Source: Acidobacteriota bacterium (lineage in GTDB: Bacteria; Acidobacteriota; Aminicenantia; Aminicenantales; Saccharicenantaceae). From it: 64,000 nt of DNA. The DNA lies in contig JAKQUO010000019.1 of the NCBI GenBank assembly GCA_029569255.1, positions 273,175 to 337,174 on the forward strand, given 5' to 3'. The notes under the pieces are model-generated. The model searched no databases, had not been told where the DNA came from, and saw only the letters and a program-made list of their open reading frames with translations. A program made the translations under genes and the position numbers. This document shows, one piece after another, positions 8,926 through 18,726 of this stretch (position 1 is its first letter; each line of letters opens with the position of its first letter).

Positions 8926-11703
8926 TTGTATTTTAAAAAGACATTTTTGTCTGGCCTGTTGTTTCTTGGTTTTGTTTTGATTGTCGGCGCTCAGGTCCAA
9001 ACGGGGAACATGAGCGGCCTTGTCCTAGACAACAGCGACGGCGCTCCGTTGCCGGGCGTCGGGGTTGTCATCGCCTCCCCGGCTCTCATGACCCAACAAA
9101 TATCCACAGTAACATCGGACAAGGGCTACTATCGATTCCCCGCCTTGCCGCCCGGCGAATACAAGGTGACCTTCGAGCTCCAAGGGTTCAATGTCCTTGT
9201 CCGTGAGGGCATCCGCGTCGCCGTCGGGGAAACCACTCCCCTCAACGTGAAGCTCGAAGCGTCTGCTGTCGAGGAGCAGGTGGTCGTGACCGGCGAGGCC
9301 CCGACGCTCGATATCCAGAAGACCACGTTGACGCAGGGATACGCGAAGGAGGTCCTGATGGCCTTGCCGACCCAGCGGCAATTGCTTATCTCGTTCTTTT
9401 CCCTCGTCCCGGGCGTTATCAACGAGACCTATCACGGAGCGGCGACGAGCGACAATGCTTTCATGCTCGACGGCGTGAACATCTCCGATCCGCTGAGCGG
9501 CGGCCTTCTCGTCAGCTACGGCTTCGACATCATGGACGAGCTCTCGGTCGACACCGGGGCCCTCCGCGCCGAATACGGGAACGTGCGCGGCGCCGTCATC
9601 AACGCCGTCACGAAATCGGGCGGCAATACGGTCCACGGGCAGGCCAGCTACTATTTCCGCAACAAGGCCCTCCAGAGCGACAACACCGCGGGCACCCCGT
9701 TCGTGGGCCAGTACGTCGGGTTCAAGAACGAAACCGACTGGTCGTTCAACATCGGCGGCCCGATCGTCAAGAACAGGCTCTGGTTCTTCGGCAATATGTC
9801 CTATTACAGCCAGAACGCCTACATCAACGGCTTCCCCTGGGACGCGGCCCAGCCGTTGGCCGTGGACAACTGGCGCTATTATCCCTATGGGAAGTTGAGT
9901 TGGCAGATCAGTGACAGCGACAAGCTTGTTTTCTCCTACAACCATCAGAATATCCGGCGAACGAACCGCGACGCCACGATGTACCGGAACGTGGACTCGA
10001 CTCTCTTTCAGAACAATCCGACGAACACGTTCAACCTGCAGTGGACCCGGTTTTTCGGGAGCAACTTCTTCCTCAACGCCAAGATCGCCTATGTGACCCA
10101 CAAATTGGCGTTCATCGTGAAGAACGAGGAGATCGGGATTTACGACAGCATCACGCGCCTCTATTCGCAGAGCTACGGCTACAACAACATCTACAAGCGG
10201 CCGAAACTGCAGTTCAACCTGGATGGCACCCAGTTCGTGGACGACTGGCTGGGCCGCCATGAGTTCAAGGCCGGCGTCGAGGTCTGGTACGGCCGGGAAT
10301 CCGTCGACCAGCACTATTTCCGCGACCCCCGCTACGACCTCGGCTACCAGATTGTCCTCCGCAACGGCGTTCCCGATTACATCCAGCATCGGGAGGACTA
10401 TTTCCGGAAGGACAACAACCTCATGATCGGAGGGTTCGTCCAGGACAGCTGGAGCGTGAATTCGAAGCTCACCTTGAACCTCGGCGTCCGTTACGACCAC
10501 CAGGAAGGCATCGTGCCCAAGCAGGGGCTGGATCGTGAGCCCATCGAATACAACGGCGTGATTTACGACCAGCGCGTGCTCGAATCTTTCAAGCCCTTGA
10601 AATGGACCACTGTCTCGCCGAGGCTCGGGCTGGCCTACGTCCTGACGAACGACAATAAGACCGTGCTCAAGGCCAGCTTCGGCCGCTATTACGCTTCGGC
10701 TATCAGCAACTATTTCGTGGCCGCCAATCCAAACGGGCTGGTGTCGTGGCGGCAGCGGCTGAACCCGGATTGGACTCTGAGGGGAGGCCCGTATCTGTTC
10801 AGCGCCGCTTCGGCCACGGACATCGACCCCGACATGAGGACACCCCATATCGACGAGTTCACCGTGGGGCTGGAGCGGGAGATCATGAAGAACATGAGGC
10901 TCTCCCTCCGTTATATCGTCAAGCGTGACCGTGAACTCGTCGAGACAGTGGATAGGAACGCACTGGATATGGCGGCTTTCGCGAACGGCAATTTGGTCTG
11001 GACGAACTACGCGCCGCTCAACGTTCTGGATCCCTACAGCGGAGAGGCCGTTGCGTTCTACGGCGTCACCGACACCTCCGTCCCCACCTCGTTCTACATC
11101 ACGAACCCCCCCGGTTTGAAGAGGGACTACGACGCGCTCGAGGTGACGCTGACCAAGCGCTATTCGGACCGTTGGCAGTTGCTGGCCTCCTATGTCTATG
11201 CCAAGGCGAGAAACATGACCGGCTTGAGCAGCGGGTTCTCGACGAGCCTCTACGACAACCCGAACGCCATGGTCAACGCTTACGGGCGCGACCCGCTCGT
11301 TTCCCCCCATCAGGTCAAAATCCAGGGCTCTTATTCCGGCCCTTGGGGTCTCAGTTCGAGCGTTTTCGCGTCCTATCTGGCGGGACAGCCCTGGACCCGC
11401 ACCATCCGGAGCGCCGACCTGGGCCTGTCCCTGCCTCAGGGGAACGTGACGATCTATGCCGAAGAGAAGGGAGCGGAAGCTCTGCCGGATCTCTTCAACG
11501 TCGATCTGCGCCTCTCCAAAAGCGTCACCCTGCCCAGCCGGTTCGGCAAGGTCGAGTTGATGCTGGACGCCTTCAATCTCCTTAACGACAATACGGCCAC
11601 GAGCCTGGAGGCGGTTTCGAGCAGTCCATCGATCCTCTATCGAAACATTCTGAAGATCGTCAATCCGCGGATCCTCCGGATCGGCGCGCGCTGGGCCTTC
11701 TGA
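8926..11703 (+). CDS. TonB-dependent outer-membrane receptor with carboxypeptidase-regulatory-like N-domain
   Basis: A 925-residue outer-membrane receptor likely importing oligosaccharides with energy from TonB. Order: signal peptide ending near VGAQ, a carboxypeptidase regulatory-like beta-sandwich (GLVLDNSDGAPLPGV, then LPPGEYKVTFELQGF), plug domain (about residues 110-240), and a beta-barrel ending in the outer-membrane signature IGARWAF with terminal Phe. TTG 8926 was chosen as start because AAAGGAGG (8914-8921) lies four bases before it and the signal peptide begins there; ATG-like starts upstream add sequence unlike a signal peptide. It heads an operon with the GH172 lipoprotein 16 bp downstream, under a LacI-type operator. 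No SusD partner is nearby, so it resembles the SusD-less receptors of Acidobacteriota/Aminicenantes. Substrate is inferred only from the neighbours. Confidence 0.9.
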   Translation: MYFKKTFLSGLLFLGFVLIVGAQVQTGNMSGLVLDNSDGAPLPGVGVVIASPALMTQQISTVTSDKGYYRFPALPPGEYKVTFELQGFNVLVREGIRVAVGETTPLNVKLEASAVEEQVVVTGEAPTLDIQKTTLTQGYAKEVLMALPTQRQLLISFFSLVPGVINETYHGAATSDNAFMLDGVNISDPLSGGLLVSYGFDIMDELSVDTGALRAEYGNVRGAVINAVTKSGGNTVHGQASYYFRNKALQSDNTAGTPFVGQYVGFKNETDWSFNIGGPIVKNRLWFFGNMSYYSQNAYINGFPWDAAQPLAVDNWRYYPYGKLSWQISDSDKLVFSYNHQNIRRTNRDATMYRNVDSTLFQNNPTNTFNLQWTRFFGSNFFLNAKIAYVTHKLAFIVKNEEIGIYDSITRLYSQSYGYNNIYKRPKLQFNLDGTQFVDDWLGRHEFKAGVEVWYGRESVDQHYFRDPRYDLGYQIVLRNGVPDYIQHREDYFRKDNNLMIGGFVQDSWSVNSKLTLNLGVRYDHQEGIVPKQGLDREPIEYNGVIYDQRVLESFKPLKWTTVSPRLGLAYVLTNDNKTVLKASFGRYYASAISNYFVAANPNGLVSWRQRLNPDWTLRGGPYLFSAASATDIDPDMRTPHIDEFTVGLEREIMKNMRLSLRYIVKRDRELVETVDRNALDMAAFANGNLVWTNYAPLNVLDPYSGEAVAFYGVTDTSVPTSFYITNPPGLKRDYDALEVTLTKRYSDRWQLLASYVYAKARNMTGLSSGFSTSLYDNPNAMVNAYGRDPLVSPHQVKIQGSYSGPWGLSSSVFASYLAGQPWTRTIRSADLGLSLPQGNVTIYAEEKGAEALPDLFNVDLRLSKSVTLPSRFGKVELMLDAFNLLNDNTATSLEAVSSSPSILYRNILKIVNPRILRIGARWAF

Positions 11704-11719
11704 CCGGGGACACCGAATC

Positions 11720-13447
11720 ATGAATCAAAGCACTCATCACATGTCCTTGACGAAGGCCTTTTCCGGGGCCCTGGCGGCTCTGCTGCTCCTTGGCGGCCTG
11801 ACGCTCGCCGTGGGATGCAGCGACGGGAAATCTTCCGGTCCCCGGATGGGCGGCCGCCTCGGCGACCTGATCAAGCCGCAGGAGGGCCGCTCCATGCGGG
11901 CCACATCCGCCATGCGCCAGGGCGATTTGCGGCGGGGCCCGGACGGCAACCGCGAAACGGGCCCTCGCCATCACGACCCCACGGCCGATTTCAAGGGCGA
12001 TTCCGAGGTCCAGAGCAACTGGGACAATTTCAACGTCCCGCCGGGAGCGACCCATGTCCTCCTCGACGCTGCGGGTCCCGGCGTCATCACCCACATCTGG
12101 ATGACGTTCCTCGGGCCGGAACCGCACCGCTGGGCCGCGAAGGGTTCCGCCGACCATCAGGAGATGATGCTCCGGATGTATTGGGACGGGGAATCCAAGC
12201 CGTCCGTCGAGGCGCCGGTGGGCGACTTCTTCGCCAATTGCTTCGGCCTGCGAAGCGAGGTCATCTCGGTCCCCGTGGTCGTCGAAGACGGGGATTCCTA
12301 CAACTCCTACTGGCAGATGCCCTTCCGGAAATCGGCCCGGATCGAGATCGAAAACCAGAGCGACAAACCGATCAGCCTGCTCTACTACACCATAGACTGG
12401 ATCAAGCTCGACAAGATGTCCGCCGACACTCCCTATTTCCATGCCCAGTACCGGCAGGAATACCCGGTCGAGAACGGCCGGGATTACTTGATCCTCGAGA
12501 CGAGCGGCAAGGGCCATTACGTCGGCACCGTTCTGGCCGTGCGCATGCGCAGTCCGGCCTGGTTCGGCGAGGGCGACGAAAAGATCTATATCGACGGCGA
12601 AAAGAAAGCCTCGATCTGGGGAACGGGCACGGAGGATTATTTCCTTTCCGCGTGGGGACTGAAAATGGCCAGCACGCCCACGTTTGGGGTGCCCTTCTTC
12701 GATTTCCGGGGCGTTGGGGGCCACACGAGCGCGTATCGCTGGCATCTCGGCGATCCGATCGTCTTTCAAACCGGGATCAAGGTCACCATAGAACATATGG
12801 GTTGGATGTCTCCGGACGAGAATCCGGGATATAAGTCCAGCAGCTGGAACGAGCGCGAGGACGACTATTCCAGCGTGGCCTTCTGGTATCAGGCAGGCCC
12901 CTCGACTTTCTCCGCTCGCGCCCCCGGGGCAGCCGAACGGCGCCTGGCCAGCCTCGACCGCATCGTGTCTTTCGCCCTCGATCTGGACAAGGAGAAAAAA
13001 CTCCGGAAAGGCGACGCGCCTACCTTGGCCGACGGACGCGAAAACGCCCGAGCGCTTCATTACCGGCCCGTGCGGCAAGCCGGCGCCTGGCTGGAGTTCC
13101 CTTTCGAGGTCCAAACGAAGGAGCCGCTTCACTTGATCGTCAAGGGCGCCGGCCTTCCGGACGGCGGCCTCTACCAGGCGACGCTCAACGGCGTGACAAT
13201 CGGCCAGCCGATGGATTTTTTCATGGACTCCGATCAGCCCGTCGAACAGGAATTCCAACTCCTCGATTTCTGGCCGGATCCCGGCCCCTATAAGCTTCGG
13301 CTAGAATGCGTTGGCAAGAATGTCCGGAGCGGCGGTTTGGCCTGCGCCGTCGAATCCGTGCGGCTCATGGAGCGGCGGCCGAGGGTCGCGGCCTTCGGGC
13401 ACGACAAGGACAAGGACTGGAGAAAAGACCCGCTTCTATACCGCTGA
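11720..13447 (+). CDS. GH172 (DUF2961) family glycoside hydrolase, lipoprotein
   Basis: A 575-residue DUF2961 protein. Characterised GH172 members act on fructofuranosides, difructose anhydride or D-arabinofuranosides. The N-terminus is a signal with a lipobox-like LAVGC, so it should be membrane anchored outside the cytoplasm. Family motifs present: GPGVITHIWMT, YWDGESKPSVEAPVGDFF, SPAWFGEGDE and GTGTEDYF. Glu284 (in GEGDE) and Glu305 (in GTEDYF) are 21 residues apart, the same spacing I recall for the nucleophile and acid/base of the Bifidobacterium enzyme (E270/E291). A C-terminal beta-sandwich follows (about residues 430-560). It sits directly behind the TonB receptor, suggesting breakdown of the glycan recognised by that receptor. 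Exact substrate unknown. Confidence 0.85.
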   Translation: MNQSTHHMSLTKAFSGALAALLLLGGLTLAVGCSDGKSSGPRMGGRLGDLIKPQEGRSMRATSAMRQGDLRRGPDGNRETGPRHHDPTADFKGDSEVQSNWDNFNVPPGATHVLLDAAGPGVITHIWMTFLGPEPHRWAAKGSADHQEMMLRMYWDGESKPSVEAPVGDFFANCFGLRSEVISVPVVVEDGDSYNSYWQMPFRKSARIEIENQSDKPISLLYYTIDWIKLDKMSADTPYFHAQYRQEYPVENGRDYLILETSGKGHYVGTVLAVRMRSPAWFGEGDEKIYIDGEKKASIWGTGTEDYFLSAWGLKMASTPTFGVPFFDFRGVGGHTSAYRWHLGDPIVFQTGIKVTIEHMGWMSPDENPGYKSSSWNEREDDYSSVAFWYQAGPSTFSARAPGAAERRLASLDRIVSFALDLDKEKKLRKGDAPTLADGRENARALHYRPVRQAGAWLEFPFEVQTKEPLHLIVKGAGLPDGGLYQATLNGVTIGQPMDFFMDSDQPVEQEFQLLDFWPDPGPYKLRLECVGKNVRSGGLACAVESVRLMERRPRVAAFGHDKDKDWRKDPLLYR

Positions 13448-13523
13448 GCTGAGCGAGGCCGTCGGCGCCGCCCTGCTCCCAACCCGGCGCCTCGTCTGAT
13501 TGGCAGATATTGGTCGCGACGGG

Positions 13524-13557
13524 CCGCCCGCCCCGGCGCGGCTGCCGAGGCGGGCGG
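13524..13557. terminator. GC-rich hairpin between convergent genes, possible bidirectional terminator
   Basis: CCGCCCGCC (13524-13532) pairs perfectly with GGCGGGCGG (13549-13557) over a 16-nt loop, between two converging genes. No T-tract follows on either strand, so it may aid termination but is not a classical intrinsic terminator. Confidence 0.35.
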
Positions 13558-13593
13558 AGCACGAAACGATGTTCCGGAAGTCCGCGGCGTGAT

Positions 13594-15135
13594 CTACCTT
13601 GCGAACTTCAACTTGCGGCCGGCCTCGAGGTCAGCTGGCCTGATCTCATCATAGCATTCGAAGGGAAGGCCGAGTTCCGCAGCCAAGGCTTTGAGCCGTC
13701 CGAGATGGTCGCCCAAGGCCGTCATCGGGTGGTTGGTGTTAAGGCGCCATTCGATTCGGCCGCAAAGCCTGATATACCAGTGCGGCCATTGCGGATCGCA
13801 GCGGGCGGACCGCTCCCGGGCCTCGGATTCGGAGGCCGGGATGTCGGTGACGCCCCGCCCGGCCGCGAGATAGAGCTGATGATCGCGGTAGGAGAAACGG
13901 GCCCAGGTGACGACGCCCGGGACGCGGACGACGAGGGAACTCGTCCCGCCTCCCAGCTTGAAGTACATTTCGGCCTGACGTTCCGACCAGGAGCCTTCGA
14001 GGGAATCATGGCGGCCCCGTGCGAAGAACGGGGCCAGCGCGCCGGAATTGACGAACCAATACAAGCCCCGGTCCGTGTCCCAGTAGCGAAAATCGTTGAA
14101 CCCGACAGGTTCCCCGCCGGTCATGAGCTTGAGCGCCTGCATCGTGACAGCCGCCCCGTCGTCGGCTTCGGTGGCGGAAACGACGGTCTCCCCATCGCTC
14201 TCAGGCCGAAGACGGTTGTTCAACAGCCCGAGAGCAAGGTCGGTCGCCGGGTAATGCTCGATCCAATCCAGCTGGTCCTGGACGCCCAGAAACCCGAGGC
14301 CGAACCGGTCCTTGAGCTCGAGCAGAGCGAAATAGACCTTCATCTGGAAGAGGACCATATCCTTCGTCAAGGAGGTCTTCGGGTCGTCGCCGAACTCGAT
14401 GCGCATGCCGTTGTCGAGAAGGAAGCGAAGCGCCGCTTCCGCTCGGCGGTCGGGGACGGCCTCGGCCATCTTCAGGAGCCTGAGACCGTCGAAGCCCTCC
14501 CTAGCTATGCCGAACGTGCGCAAGAAATCGGCATCGGAGATCTTGTTCCACATCTGCATGGAGCGGGGGCCGACGGCGCCGTAGATGGAGCCGCGAAGCG
14601 CGGCCGCAACGGCCTGGGCCGCGCGCTTGTCCTCGGCCGTCACCGGCACTTCGATTTCCGGCGCCAGCAACGGCTCGTAGGACCCCGTCCGGAGGAATGT
14701 CTCAATGGCGCCGGCGTAGGACTTGTGGTCGGCGAAGTCTTCAACGAACAACCGCGAGGTCCTGATCCCGACATGGGACGTGCCCGACAACGCCGCTAGA
14801 AGGCCGACAGCGCCGGGATAATCCCGGCTGGCGCTGCCGAGCATCAGCTTGGGAACCGAGGCGGACAGCTGCCCCATCGGGCTGACCGAAAAATCGGGAT
14901 AGGCCCAGCCGGCTATGAAGTTAATGAAGCGGTCGCCGCGAGCGCGTCGGACGACCGAAAGGCCTTCGGCGACGCTCGAGACGAATCCATCAGCGTTCAG
15001 CAAATTCGGCTGGCCGCCGCAACGACGGATGACCTTGACCAGCTCGTTAAGCTGATGGACGGCGAGGGGCCGGATAATGGCGTTCGGCTCCGGCCGGGCA
15101 TCGAGAGGCAGATAGATATCGACAACAGGCTTCAT
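13594..15135 (-). CDS. Putative sugar isomerase, L-fucose/L-arabinose isomerase-like
   Basis: A 513-residue soluble protein without signal peptide or membrane segment. Parts suggest the L-fucose/L-arabinose isomerase fold: an N-terminal alpha/beta region, a middle region ending in a clustered acidic segment (MRIEFGDD), and a C-terminal domain with DTDRGLYWFVNSGALAPFFARG resembling the fucose-isomerase C-domain. I could not match every metal ligand, so function is tentative: interconversion of an aldose and ketose taken up by the adjacent transporter. Start ATG 15135 has AAAGGAA four bases upstream and leaves a 14-bp gap to the binding-protein gene; an upstream open extension would overlap that gene. 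Last gene of the ABC operon. Confidence 0.6.
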   Translation of the reverse strand: MKPVVDIYLPLDARPEPNAIIRPLAVHQLNELVKVIRRCGGQPNLLNADGFVSSVAEGLSVVRRARGDRFINFIAGWAYPDFSVSPMGQLSASVPKLMLGSASRDYPGAVGLLAALSGTSHVGIRTSRLFVEDFADHKSYAGAIETFLRTGSYEPLLAPEIEVPVTAEDKRAAQAVAAALRGSIYGAVGPRSMQMWNKISDADFLRTFGIAREGFDGLRLLKMAEAVPDRRAEAALRFLLDNGMRIEFGDDPKTSLTKDMVLFQMKVYFALLELKDRFGLGFLGVQDQLDWIEHYPATDLALGLLNNRLRPESDGETVVSATEADDGAAVTMQALKLMTGGEPVGFNDFRYWDTDRGLYWFVNSGALAPFFARGRHDSLEGSWSERQAEMYFKLGGGTSSLVVRVPGVVTWARFSYRDHQLYLAAGRGVTDIPASESEARERSARCDPQWPHWYIRLCGRIEWRLNTNHPMTALGDHLGRLKALAAELGLPFECYDEIRPADLEAGRKLKFAR

Positions 15136-15149
15136 GACGTTCCTTTCAT

Positions 15150-16115
15150 TCAATTGTCCCTCAGCCATTCCCCCCCCGCCTCGACATTCTCAGGCGTGTA
15201 TACCCTCGAGGACAGGGTGATCTCCCTGGGGACGGCTTCACCGGAGAGGATCTTCAGAGCCGTCTCGACGGCCTCTCGCCCGCCGGTCGGGTATTCAAAG
15301 CTCGCCGCTAAGATGCCCCGCTTGACGTAAACCTGGCCCTCGTGGGGCAGCCCGTCTATCCCGACAAAAAGGATGTCCTTCTCGCGGCCGGCGGCCTGGG
15401 CGGCCAAGAAAGCGCCGTGGGCCCCAGGATCGTTGTGCGCATAGACAAGATCGATGCGGGGAAAGCGGGAGAGAGCGGATTCCATTTCCCGGCGTGCGTC
15501 GGGCTCCAGCCATTTCATGTCGGCCTCGAAGACGATCTCGAGCCCGGAGCCTTCGATCCCCTCCCGAAACCCGGCATGCCGGTCTTGGCCCGGCGTCGAG
15601 GTCATCAGGCCCTCGAGCTCGACGATCTTGCCCGATCCGCCGAGCTTGCGGAGGGCCCAGTGGCCGGCGGCTTTTCCGATCCTGACGTTGTCGGCGCCGA
15701 TGAAACAGGTATACTCTGTCCCCAGCACCCGGCGGTCCAGAACGATCACGGGGATGCCCTGCCGATAGGCGGCCGCGATGGGAGCGGTCAGCGGCGCCGC
15801 TTCCTTGGGGGAAACGATGATCAGGTCGACGCCCGCACTGGCGTATTCCTCGATCTGGGACCTCTGCCGGAGGGAATCGTTTTGAGAGTCCTTGTAGATG
15901 ACCTTGATCTCCGGATGGCCCTCGGCGGCGCTTCTGATGTCCTGGTTCATCTGGACGCGCCAAGGTTCGCCCAGATTGCACTGGCTCACTCCGATAGTCC
16001 ACTTGGGGGGGGCCGCGGAAGACGCAGGCGAGCCATGGTCCTTGCCGCAGGCGACGGAGAACGCGGCCAGGAATGCCAGCCCGGCCGCCGGCAGCAGGAT
16101 GGTTTTTGTCTTCAT
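15150..16115 (-). CDS. ABC transporter sugar-binding lipoprotein, ribose-binding (RbsB) type
   Basis: A 321-residue periplasmic binding protein of the ribose/galactose type (peripla_BP_4 fold). The N-terminus is a lipoprotein signal (FSVACGKD), so it should be tethered to the membrane. The mature part begins WTIGVSQCNLGEPWR, and shows the usual YKDSQND and GVDLIIVSPKEAAPL strand-turns and the IVLDRRV segment. Start ATG 16115 has AAAGGAG five bases upstream. It follows the permease by 26 bp; in many related operons the binding protein comes first. It captures a monosaccharide, probably the furanose product of the GH172 enzymes (inference). Confidence 0.9.
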   Translation of the reverse strand: MKTKTILLPAAGLAFLAAFSVACGKDHGSPASSAAPPKWTIGVSQCNLGEPWRVQMNQDIRSAAEGHPEIKVIYKDSQNDSLRQRSQIEEYASAGVDLIIVSPKEAAPLTAPIAAAYRQGIPVIVLDRRVLGTEYTCFIGADNVRIGKAAGHWALRKLGGSGKIVELEGLMTSTPGQDRHAGFREGIEGSGLEIVFEADMKWLEPDARREMESALSRFPRIDLVYAHNDPGAHGAFLAAQAAGREKDILFVGIDGLPHEGQVYVKRGILAASFEYPTGGREAVETALKILSGEAVPREITLSSRVYTPENVEAGGEWLRDN

Positions 16116-16141
16116 GTGACTCCTTTCCGACCGAGGGACTT

Positions 16142-17146
16142 TCACTTCCGATGTTTCTGGAAGAGCACCGCACCGACGATGATCAGGCCCGTCAGCATAA
16201 GGCGGGTGGCTTCTCCGACGGCGTTGAGGCTCAAAATCTTCTCCAGGTAGCCGATGGCCATGGCGCCGTTCAGCGTCAGGCCCATGCCGCCCTTCCCCCC
16301 GAGCATGCTGGTCCCGCCGATGACGACGATGGCGATAGCCGTAAGCTCATAGCCCGCTCCGGCCTCGGGGTCTCCCTGCTGTTCTTGGACGGCGTGGCAG
16401 ATTCCGGCCGCCGCCGAAAGGAGGCCGCAGAGGCCATAGGCGAGAAGTTTGGCCGCGGAAACGGGGACGCCCGAGAGCCTGGCCGCCTCCTCGTTGCCGC
16501 CGATGGCGAAAAGCTGGCGCCCGAGGCGGAGACGGGCTAGAAGGACATAGCAGACGAGAGCGCAGGCCAAGAAAATCAGGGTGACGACAGCGATGTTCCC
16601 GCCGAAGAGCTTGGATCCAAGGATTCTGAAGACGCCGGGCGCTTCCCGGTACTCGAAGCTCCCGTCTGCCAACTGGACCGCCGTGGAGATCTTCCGGCCG
16701 CCGGAAACCCATTTGGCCAGGCCTCGGGCGAAGACCATCATGGCCAGCGTGGCGATGAACGGCTGGATCTTGAACCTCGCGATCAGGCCGCCGGAGGTCA
16801 GGCCGCAGGCCGCCCCGGCCGTCAGGCAGGTGGGGACGGCCAGCCAGGCTGGCCAGCCCAGCTGAAGCGAGAAGAGAGAGAACAGGACCGCTGAGAGGCC
16901 CAAAACGCTGCCTACAGCAAGATCGATGCCCGAAGTGATGATGACCAGGGTCATGCCGCAGGCCAGGATGCCGAAAACCGAGATGTGGCGAAGCATGTCC
17001 CGGTGGGTATGCCAGCGGAAGAAGGTCCCCTCGGCGTTGAAAACGCAGCCGATAGCGATGACCAGGGCCAGGGCGGCCAGGGCCCGGAAGGAAGGCGAAC
17101 GGAACAGCCGTGAGACCCGTGACTTGGGAGAGATGCCTAGATTCAT
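16142..17146 (-). CDS. ABC sugar transporter permease, RbsC type
   Basis: A 334-residue inner-membrane permease of the ribose/xylose/galactose class. About eight to ten hydrophobic segments are visible, starting with FRALAALALVIAIGCVF. The typical signatures ITSGIDLAVGSVLGLSAV and VVIGGTSMLGGKGG (the loop contacting the ATPase) are clear. ATG 17146 overlaps the ATPase stop as ATGA, giving tight coupling. Together with the ATPase and binding protein it forms a complete importer. Confidence 0.93.
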   Translation of the reverse strand: MNLGISPKSRVSRLFRSPSFRALAALALVIAIGCVFNAEGTFFRWHTHRDMLRHISVFGILACGMTLVIITSGIDLAVGSVLGLSAVLFSLFSLQLGWPAWLAVPTCLTAGAACGLTSGGLIARFKIQPFIATLAMMVFARGLAKWVSGGRKISTAVQLADGSFEYREAPGVFRILGSKLFGGNIAVVTLIFLACALVCYVLLARLRLGRQLFAIGGNEEAARLSGVPVSAAKLLAYGLCGLLSAAAGICHAVQEQQGDPEAGAGYELTAIAIVVIGGTSMLGGKGGMGLTLNGAMAIGYLEKILSLNAVGEATRLMLTGLIIVGAVLFQKHRK

Positions 17147-18693
17147 GCCTGGTTCTCCATGCCCATGGCCGCCTTGATAACGCGCTCCTGCGTCGCTTCG
17201 CCGCGGTCGAACTCATCGATGAACCGGCCCCGGTGCAGGACCATGACGCGGTCCGAGAGGGCCAAGAGTTCCGGAAGCTCCGAGGTGATCAGGAGGACGC
17301 CTTTGCCCTCGGAGGTCCATATGTCGAGCAGGCGGTAGATCTCGTTTTTGGCCCCGATGTCGATGCCGGATGTCGGTTCGTCAAGGAGGAGGACTTTGGG
17401 GCTGGTCTCGAGCCAGCGAGCCAGAAGGACTTTCTGTTGATTCCCGCCAGACAGGTTCGCGACCACCTCGTCGGCCGCGCCGGCCTTGATGCCCAGGGTC
17501 TCGATGAGGCGGCCGGCCGCGGCCGCTTCCCGCCCGGTCTTGATCCAGCCCCACGGTGAGAACCTGCCCAACGAGGCCAGCGAGATATTCCGGCCCACGC
17601 TCATCGTAGGGACGAGCCCTGACGATTTCCGGTCGTTGGTCAGCAAGGCCAGCCCGCGACGGATGGCGCAGCCCGGGGACTGGGGGACATAAGCTTCCCC
17701 GGCCAGCCGGATCCGGCCTCGCACCCGTTTCCCGAACGACCCGAAAAGCCCGTGGACCAGCTCGCTCGCGCCCCCGCCTCGGAGACCGGCCAGGCCGAGG
17801 ATCTCGCCTGCACGGAGCCGGAAGTCCAAGCCCTCGACGGCCCAAGGCTTGATTCCGGAGGGATCGGGAACGGAAACGCCTTCGGCCTGAAGCAGAAGGC
17901 CGCCAAGCTTTGCCGTCCGCGGCGGGAAGAGGCGGTCAACAGCCCGGCCGACCATGAGCTCGACAAGCCGGTCGGGAGGGAGTTCTGCCGCAGGAAATGT
18001 GCCGACGGCCCGCCCGTCCCTCAGCACGGTGATCGTCTGCCCGACCCGGTAGATCTCCTCGAGCCGGTGGGAGATGAAGACGATGGCCCGGCCCTGGCTT
18101 CTTAGATCGCCGACTATTTTAAAGAGGCGGCTCGCCTCGACCTCATTGAGGGCGCTGGTCGGCTCGTCCATGACGATGATCCGGGCATCATGGACGAGAG
18201 CCTTGGCGATTTCGACCATCTGCCGGACGGAAACGGGGAAATCCTCAAGAAGCCGGGACGAATCGATATCGAGGCCGAGACGCCCGAGGACCGCCCGGGC
18301 TCTGTCCCTCTCGGCGCGGAAACAGACCCGGTGGCCCCGCACGATTTCACGGCCGAGGAAAATATTGTCGCGAACGCTCATCGAGGGCACAACGGCGATG
18401 TCCTGATGAATGACCGCGATTCCATGGCCGGCGGCGTCCTGGGGACCGCGAAACCTTACCGGCTTGCCTGAGAGGGTTATCGTGCCGCTGAAATCCGAGT
18501 GAACGCCGGCCAGGATCTTGATCAAAGTCGTCTTCCCGGCCCCGTTCTCGCCGGCCAGGATATGGACCTCGCCGGCCCGGAGCGCCCAATCGACGCCTAT
18601 GAGAACGGCGACGCCGGAGAACGATTTCTTGATGCCGGTCATGCGCAGGACCGGGGCGGAGAGGCGGGGGGCGGTCTGTTGAGCGGCCGTCAT
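17143..18693 (-). CDS. ABC sugar transporter ATPase, RbsA type (two nucleotide-binding domains)
   Basis: A 516-residue fused double ATPase energising the ribose-type importer. Domain 1: Walker A GENGAGKTT, Walker B IIVMDEPTS. Domain 2 has the family's degenerate Walker A region (GLRGGGASE), an intact signature LSGGNQQKV and Walker B VLLLDEPTSG. First gene of the minus-strand operon, transcribed away from lacI from a promoter whose -35 box overlaps a LacI-type operator, so it is probably induced by the imported sugar. Confidence 0.95.
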   Translation of the reverse strand: MTAAQQTAPRLSAPVLRMTGIKKSFSGVAVLIGVDWALRAGEVHILAGENGAGKTTLIKILAGVHSDFSGTITLSGKPVRFRGPQDAAGHGIAVIHQDIAVVPSMSVRDNIFLGREIVRGHRVCFRAERDRARAVLGRLGLDIDSSRLLEDFPVSVRQMVEIAKALVHDARIIVMDEPTSALNEVEASRLFKIVGDLRSQGRAIVFISHRLEEIYRVGQTITVLRDGRAVGTFPAAELPPDRLVELMVGRAVDRLFPPRTAKLGGLLLQAEGVSVPDPSGIKPWAVEGLDFRLRAGEILGLAGLRGGGASELVHGLFGSFGKRVRGRIRLAGEAYVPQSPGCAIRRGLALLTNDRKSSGLVPTMSVGRNISLASLGRFSPWGWIKTGREAAAAGRLIETLGIKAGAADEVVANLSGGNQQKVLLARWLETSPKVLLLDEPTSGIDIGAKNEIYRLLDIWTSEGKGVLLITSELPELLALSDRVMVLHRGRFIDEFDRGEATQERVIKAAMGMENQA

Positions 18694-18726
18694 CGATCTC
18701 GTCTTCCCTTCCCTCCGTCAAGGACC

